Below are positions 7,815 to 10,561 of a stretch of 10,561 nt of DNA, in pieces. The stretch is from positions 1 through 10,561 of the forward strand of contig JAAXTT010000041.1 in NCBI GenBank assembly GCA_013336365.1, read 5' to 3'. A program made the position numbers and the translations under genes. Source of the DNA: Peptococcaceae bacterium (lineage in GTDB: Bacteria > Bacillota > Desulfotomaculia > Desulfotomaculales > Desulfocucumaceae). Under the pieces are notes generated by a model. The model did no database searches and had not been told where the DNA came from. It worked only from the letters and a program-made list of their open reading frames with translations. How positions within the stretch are numbered: the first letter of the stretch is position 1; each line of letters starts with the position of its first letter.

Positions 7815-7841
7815 ATTATATCTTATTTAACCACAAGGCAA
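7815..7841 (-). promoter_or_regulatory. Probable sigma-A promoter of the small divergent gene
   Basis: On the - strand a perfect TATAAT -10 box (complement of 7815-7820) is preceded after 15 bases by TTGCCT (complement of 7836-7841; four of six matches to the -35 consensus). The spacer is shorter than the ideal 17. Transcription would start near 7808, leaving a leader of about 27 bases that contains the ribosome site. The -35 box abuts that of the mtrB promoter. Confidence 0.55.
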
Positions 7842-7842
7842 G

Positions 7843-7853
7843 GGCAACTTGCC
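7843..7853. promoter_or_regulatory. Palindrome GGCAA-C-TTGCC between the divergent promoters
   Basis: Five-base arms GGCAA (7843-7847) and TTGCC (7849-7853) flank a single C. The right arm is the mtrB -35 box, and the left arm fills the gap up to the -35 box of the opposite gene. A wider dyad AAGGG (7840-7844) and CCCTT (7859-7863) encloses it. This is a candidate operator able to control both promoters, but five-base arms can arise by chance. Confidence 0.35.
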
Positions 7854-7878
7854 AATTTCCCTTGGGCTGTGCTATTAT
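7849..7878 (+). promoter_or_regulatory. Probable sigma-A promoter of mtrB
   Basis: TTGCCA (7849-7854, five of six matches) and TATTAT (7873-7878, five of six matches) are separated by 18 bases. The start of transcription would be near 7885, giving a leader of about 34 bases before the GTG start of mtrB. The leader does not contain an obvious array of spaced NAG triplets that would suggest autoregulation by TRAP. Confidence 0.6.
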
Positions 7879-7906
7879 CTTGAATAACATAAGTAAAACT
7901 CATAGA

Positions 7907-7912
7907 GAGGTG
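7907..7912 (+). promoter_or_regulatory. Shine-Dalgarno site deciding the mtrB GTG start
   Basis: GAGGTG at 7907-7912 lies six bases before GTG 7919. The reading frame extends upstream to an ATG at 7862, but that start falls within the predicted promoter, has no ribosome site and adds 19 residues absent from known TRAP proteins. Confidence 0.8.
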
Positions 7913-7918
7913 TTAATT

Positions 7919-8149
7919 GTGACTGATCAGCCTAGTTATACTGGTGAATACATAGTGATTAAAGCCTTGGAAAATGGAGTTACCATTATTGGACTTACCA
8001 GAGGAAGAGATACAAAATTCCACCATACCGAAAAGCTGGACAAGGGAGAAATAATGGTTGCCCAGTTTACTGAGCACACTTCTGCAATCAAGCTGAGGGG
8101 TAAGGCAGAGGTAATGACCAGACACGGATCTATAAGGAATGATGATTAA
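7919..8149 (+). CDS. mtrB: Tryptophan RNA-binding attenuation protein (TRAP)
   Basis: From GTG 7919 the product is 76 residues, one more than Bacillus subtilis MtrB, and resembles it closely along its whole length. The hallmark blocks are GVTIIGLTRGRDTKFHH (20-36), EKLDKGE (38-44) and AQFTEHTSAIKLRG (48-61). Aligned with B. subtilis, the RNA-binding Lys37, Lys56 and Arg58 are kept as Lys39, Lys58 and Arg60, and the tryptophan-pocket residues Thr25, Thr30, Gln47 and Thr49 are kept as Thr27, Thr32, Gln49 and Thr51. TRAP forms an 11-subunit ring that, when loaded with tryptophan, wraps leader RNA carrying repeated GAG/UAG triplets and shuts down trp gene expression. Here mtrB is a single-gene unit with its own promoter and terminator, not linked to folE (mtrA) or trp genes in view. 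Confidence 0.96.
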   Translation: MTDQPSYTGEYIVIKALENGVTIIGLTRGRDTKFHHTEKLDKGEIMVAQFTEHTSAIKLRGKAEVMTRHGSIRNDD

Positions 8150-8151
8150 AT

Positions 8152-8182
8152 CCAGAGGTGCCTTTGCTCTGGTTTGTTTTTT
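8152..8182 (+). terminator. Rho-independent terminator after mtrB
   Basis: CCAGAG (8152-8157) pairs with CTCTGG (8167-8172) around a nine-base loop, followed by TTTGTTTTTT (8173-8182). It begins three bases after the mtrB stop codon and should end most mtrB transcripts before pyk. Confidence 0.8.
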
Positions 8183-8206
8183 CTAGGGTATGTTAATAAT
8201 TCTGAA

Positions 8207-8211
8207 GGAGG
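8207..8211 (+). promoter_or_regulatory. Shine-Dalgarno GGAGG pointing to a CTG start for pyk
   Basis: GGAGG within AAGGAGGTC (8205-8213) is a near-perfect ribosome site. Eight bases downstream comes CTG 8220, in the pyk frame, with no ATG, GTG or TTG at a usable distance. The upstream ATG at 8190 has only GGG one base away. Confidence 0.75.
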
Positions 8212-8219
8212 TCTTTAAC

Positions 8220-9632
8220 CTGCCTCGGACAAAAATAATTTGTACTGTTGGACCTGCCTCGGATAGTGTTTCAGTTTTGGTTGACATGATTAGGGCCGGA
8301 ATGAATGTGACCAGGCTTAATTTCTCTCATGGCACATGGGAAGAGCATGCCAACAGATTTGCACTTATTAAGGAAGCACAAAAAATTTCAGGATTGAATT
8401 TAGCCATAATGCTGGACACAAAGGGACCTGAAATCAGATTGGGCTACCTAAAAGGGGGTGCTGTTGAGCTAACAAAAGGTGAGAGGGTTGTGTTGACAGG
8501 CAGAAATATTATTGGTGATAAAGAGACACTGCCAATAACCTACCAAGAATTATCTGAGCATGTTAAGGCCTCAGACCTAATATATATATCAGATGGCTTG
8601 ATTGAGCTTAAAGTATTGGGAATTGTAGAAAATGGAGTAAATTGTGAAATAGTTCACGGAGGAAAGATATCCTCACAAAAAAATGTTGTTTTACCCAATG
8701 TTCGGATTTATTTTCCTTCAATAACCCCCCAGGATGAAAAAGATATTGTCTTTGGAATTAAACAGGGAATTGATTTTATTGCTGCCTCATTTGTCCGCAA
8801 TGCTTCCGATGTGCTGGCAATCAGACGTTTGCTCGAGAATTCAGGATCAAGGGCAGATATAATAGCAAAAATTGAAAGCCGTGAAGGTTTGGATAATCTT
8901 GATGAGATTATCAAGGTTGCTGATGGGATTATGGTGGCCAGGGGCGATTTGGGAGTAGTTATACCTGTTGAAGACGTGCCTTTGGTGCAAAAGATGATTA
9001 TTGACAAATGTAACAAGGCCGGAAAACCGGTAATAACAGCTACTCAGATGCTGGAGTCAATGATCAGCAATCCGAAACCAACCAGAGCAGAAGCCAGTGA
9101 TGTTGCTAATGCTATATTGGATGGCAGTGATGGAATTATGCTTTCTGGAGAGACTGCTTCCGGTAATTACCCGTTGAAGGCAGTACAAATGATGGCAAGG
9201 ATAGCTGAGAAAACTGAGACATCTCTTAATTTTGGCAGAGGTAAGACTGATTATTCTTCTCTGAACTGGACAGTAACCGACTCTATCAGTCATGGGACCT
9301 GTACCATAGCAGAGGAGTTGGGAGCATCAGCGATTATCACCTCCACTCAAACCGGCTACACATCCAAAATGGTAAGCAAATATAGACCTAAGGTGCCTGT
9401 CCTGGCAGTAACGCCAGATGAACTAGTATTAAAAAAAATGGCAATAGTTTGGGGTGTTGAACCATTGCTGGTAAGAAAATCTAAGGACACTGACAGCATG
9501 ATATCAGCAGCACTGGAAGCGTCTTTGCATGCAGGGCTGGTTTCTATCGGGGATCTGGTGGTTATTACCTCAGGAGTTCCATCAGGAACCTATGGCACAA
9601 CAAACTTAATCAAGGTCCAAATAGTTGAATAA
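8220..9632 (+). CDS. pyk: Pyruvate kinase
   Basis: Converts phosphoenolpyruvate and ADP to pyruvate and ATP, the last step of glycolysis, in the cytoplasm. From CTG 8220 the product is 470 residues and starts with the family-typical PRTKIICTVGPAS. Catalytic landmarks, in this numbering, are Arg32 in TRLNFSHG, the GPEIR segment (Glu71) associated with potassium-dependent enzymes, Lys217 and Glu219 in IIAKIES, Asp243 in ARGDLG, and Thr275 in ATQMLESM. The C-terminal allosteric domain follows from about residue 345. The extra C-terminal PEP-utiliser-like domain of Bacillus pyruvate kinases is absent. Position 246 is Val in LGVVIP where Glu is usual (LGVEIP). The alternative start, ATG 8190, would add ten residues but lies beside the mtrB terminator without a ribosome site. 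The gene is monocistronic-looking; no good promoter of its own is visible. Confidence 0.97.
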   Translation: MPRTKIICTVGPASDSVSVLVDMIRAGMNVTRLNFSHGTWEEHANRFALIKEAQKISGLNLAIMLDTKGPEIRLGYLKGGAVELTKGERVVLTGRNIIGDKETLPITYQELSEHVKASDLIYISDGLIELKVLGIVENGVNCEIVHGGKISSQKNVVLPNVRIYFPSITPQDEKDIVFGIKQGIDFIAASFVRNASDVLAIRRLLENSGSRADIIAKIESREGLDNLDEIIKVADGIMVARGDLGVVIPVEDVPLVQKMIIDKCNKAGKPVITATQMLESMISNPKPTRAEASDVANAILDGSDGIMLSGETASGNYPLKAVQMMARIAEKTETSLNFGRGKTDYSSLNWTVTDSISHGTCTIAEELGASAIITSTQTGYTSKMVSKYRPKVPVLAVTPDELVLKKMAIVWGVEPLLVRKSKDTDSMISAALEASLHAGLVSIGDLVVITSGVPSGTYGTTNLIKVQIVE

Positions 9633-9690
9633 GTTGAATTAAATGAAGGAATAATAATTTGTAATGTTGAATTATTCGGAATATTCAACA
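9624..9690. repeat. GTTGAAT repeat cluster with a dyad before the acyl-CoA ligase gene
   Basis: GTTGAAT occurs at 9624-9630 (over the pyk stop), 9633-9639 and 9666-9672, and its inverted copy ATTCAAC at 9683-9689. The last two form a dyad TGTTGAAT (9665-9672) and ATTCAACA (9683-9690), with further pairing ATTC-G-GAAT inside (9674-9682). No T-run follows, so it is not an intrinsic terminator. A transcription-factor operator is the simplest reading. Confidence 0.5.
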
Positions 9691-9698
9691 AGATCTAA

Positions 9699-9703
9699 GG
9701 AGG
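9699..9703 (+). promoter_or_regulatory. Shine-Dalgarno site of the AMP-forming ligase gene
   Basis: GGAGG within AAGGAGGA (9697-9704) lies six bases before ATG 9710 and fixes the start of the partial gene at the window end. Confidence 0.75.
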
Positions 9704-9709
9704 ATATAA

Positions 9710-10561
9710 ATGGATTTCAGGAATATCACAATTGGAGATTTGATTGATGAAATTTCAGATTTATTTCCTGACAATGATGCTTTGGTGTATCCGGACAGGG
9801 ATATAAGACTGAGCTATCGTCAGTTTCAGCAGAAATGCAATCAAGCAGCCAAGGCCTTTATTGGATTGGGTGTAAAAAGTGGGGAAAAAGTTGCTATCTG
9901 GGCTAATAATATTCCCGAGTGGGTTATTACCCAGTTTTCCACTGCCAAGATGGGAGCAGTTTTAGTTACTGTGAATACCAATTACCGGGCCTTTGAATTG
10001 GAGTATTTATTAAAACAGTCAGATACCGGTACCTTTCTGCTAATAGAGGGAATTAAGGGCAGTGAGTATCTTGACATTATTTATGAGCTTTGTCCGGAAC
10101 TAAATCATTGTGAACCGGGCAAGCTGGAATCTGAAAAATTTCCTTTTCTTAAAAATATCATTTATATAGGTGAAGGGAAAAAGCCGGGGATGCTGAGCTG
10201 GGATGAATTTATAGCTACCAGTGATTTGATTGCAGACCAGGAGCTGGTGAGTTGTCAAAAAGCATTAAAACCAGATGATGTAATTAATATGCAGTATACC
10301 TCAGGTACTACCGGTTACCCTAAAGGAGTAATGTTAAGTCATACTAATATAGTCGGCAATGCCCGTTCTCAGGCAGAATGTATGGATTTTAACGAAAAGG
10401 ACCGGCTTTGTATACCGGTTCCATTTTTTCATTGCTTTGGCTGCGTAATGGGAACCTTAATCTGCTTGGTTTCCGGTGCAACTATGGTACCGGTTGTTGC
10501 CTTTAAAGCAAAAACTGTTTTAGAGACCATTGAAAAGGAAAGCTGTACTGCAGTTCATGGA
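9710..10561 (+). CDS. AMP-forming acyl-CoA synthetase/ligase, N-terminal part (cut by window end)
   Basis: The first 284 codons of an ANL-superfamily adenylating enzyme, about half of the usual 540-560 residues; the frame is open to the last base. The adenylate-forming P-loop YTSGTTGYPKG is at 196-206, followed by VMLSHTNIVGNA, and the A4-type motif PVPFFHCFG is at 236-244. These enzymes activate a carboxylic acid with ATP and pass it to coenzyme A. The sequence style around the P-loop and HCFG motif suggests a medium- or long-chain fatty acyl-CoA synthetase, but the substrate-determining and C-terminal parts are missing, so the acid cannot be named. The start ATG 9710 has an excellent ribosome site. 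A repeat/dyad element (9624-9690) precedes it, suggesting control separate from pyk. Confidence 0.9.
   Translation, partial: MDFRNITIGDLIDEISDLFPDNDALVYPDRDIRLSYRQFQQKCNQAAKAFIGLGVKSGEKVAIWANNIPEWVITQFSTAKMGAVLVTVNTNYRAFELEYLLKQSDTGTFLLIEGIKGSEYLDIIYELCPELNHCEPGKLESEKFPFLKNIIYIGEGKKPGMLSWDEFIATSDLIADQELVSCQKALKPDDVINMQYTSGTTGYPKGVMLSHTNIVGNARSQAECMDFNEKDRLCIPVPFFHCFGCVMGTLICLVSGATMVPVVAFKAKTVLETIEKESCTAVHG

Noticed and set aside
7862..7918. Upstream in-frame extension of mtrB starting at ATG 7862
   Set aside because: It overlaps the predicted -10 box, has no ribosome site, and adds 19 residues not found in TRAP proteins. GTG 7919 has a good Shine-Dalgarno and gives the expected length.
7885..8115. 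Possible TRAP binding site (NAG triplets) in the mtrB leader or near 8090-8110
   Set aside because: The leader has only three irregular NAG triplets, and the coding stretch has four with uneven spacing. TRAP sites need about nine to eleven triplets spaced by two or three bases. Other leaders in the window were also scanned by eye without success.
9665..9690. Dyad after pyk as an intrinsic terminator
   Set aside because: The stem is A+T rich and is followed by AGATCTAAGGAGG, with no T-run on the + strand.

Overview
This 10.6-kb window looks like chromosomal DNA of a low-G+C anaerobic member of the Bacillota, most likely a clostridial lineage. The pointers are a TRAP (MtrB) protein, which is essentially a Bacillota protein, strong AAGGAGG-type Shine-Dalgarno sites, frequent TTG/GTG starts, a cobalamin-type CobD aminotransferase and a large DnaE polymerase. 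The genus assignment is open; this is inference from gene content. No rRNA, tRNA, insertion sequence, CRISPR array or prophage module was seen, and no stretch longer than 300 bases lacks a gene.

Left part (1-7573, all + strand): the 3' end of a cobD-like threonine-phosphate decarboxylase gene, then a promoter and a tight run of five genes: nth (endonuclease III), trmL (tRNA wobble 2'-O-methyltransferase), a MoxR-type AAA+ ATPase, its VWA-domain (CoxE-like) partner, and dnaE. Gaps between these five are 16 to about 65 bases, so they may be co-transcribed. The MoxR/VWA pair is a chaperone-like module whose client is not visible here.

Middle (7566-8182): the most interesting part. A 71-codon gene of unknown function lies on the - strand, its tail overlapping the dnaE tail by 8 bp. 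Its head faces mtrB, which encodes the tryptophan-sensing RNA-binding protein TRAP. The two genes are divergent, and their predicted sigma-A promoters lie back to back with -35 boxes only 7 bp apart over a small GGCAA/TTGCC palindrome. mtrB ends in a clear intrinsic terminator.

Right part (8183-10561, + strand): pyk (pyruvate kinase), apparently starting at a rare CTG codon, then a spacer carrying three direct copies and one inverted copy of GTTGAAT, then the first 284 codons of an acyl-CoA synthetase-type AMP-forming ligase cut by the window end.

Most of the window is housekeeping (DNA repair, tRNA modification, replication, glycolysis). The candidates for something new are the divergent unknown-gene/mtrB locus, the CTG start of pyk, and the repeat/dyad element before the ligase gene.
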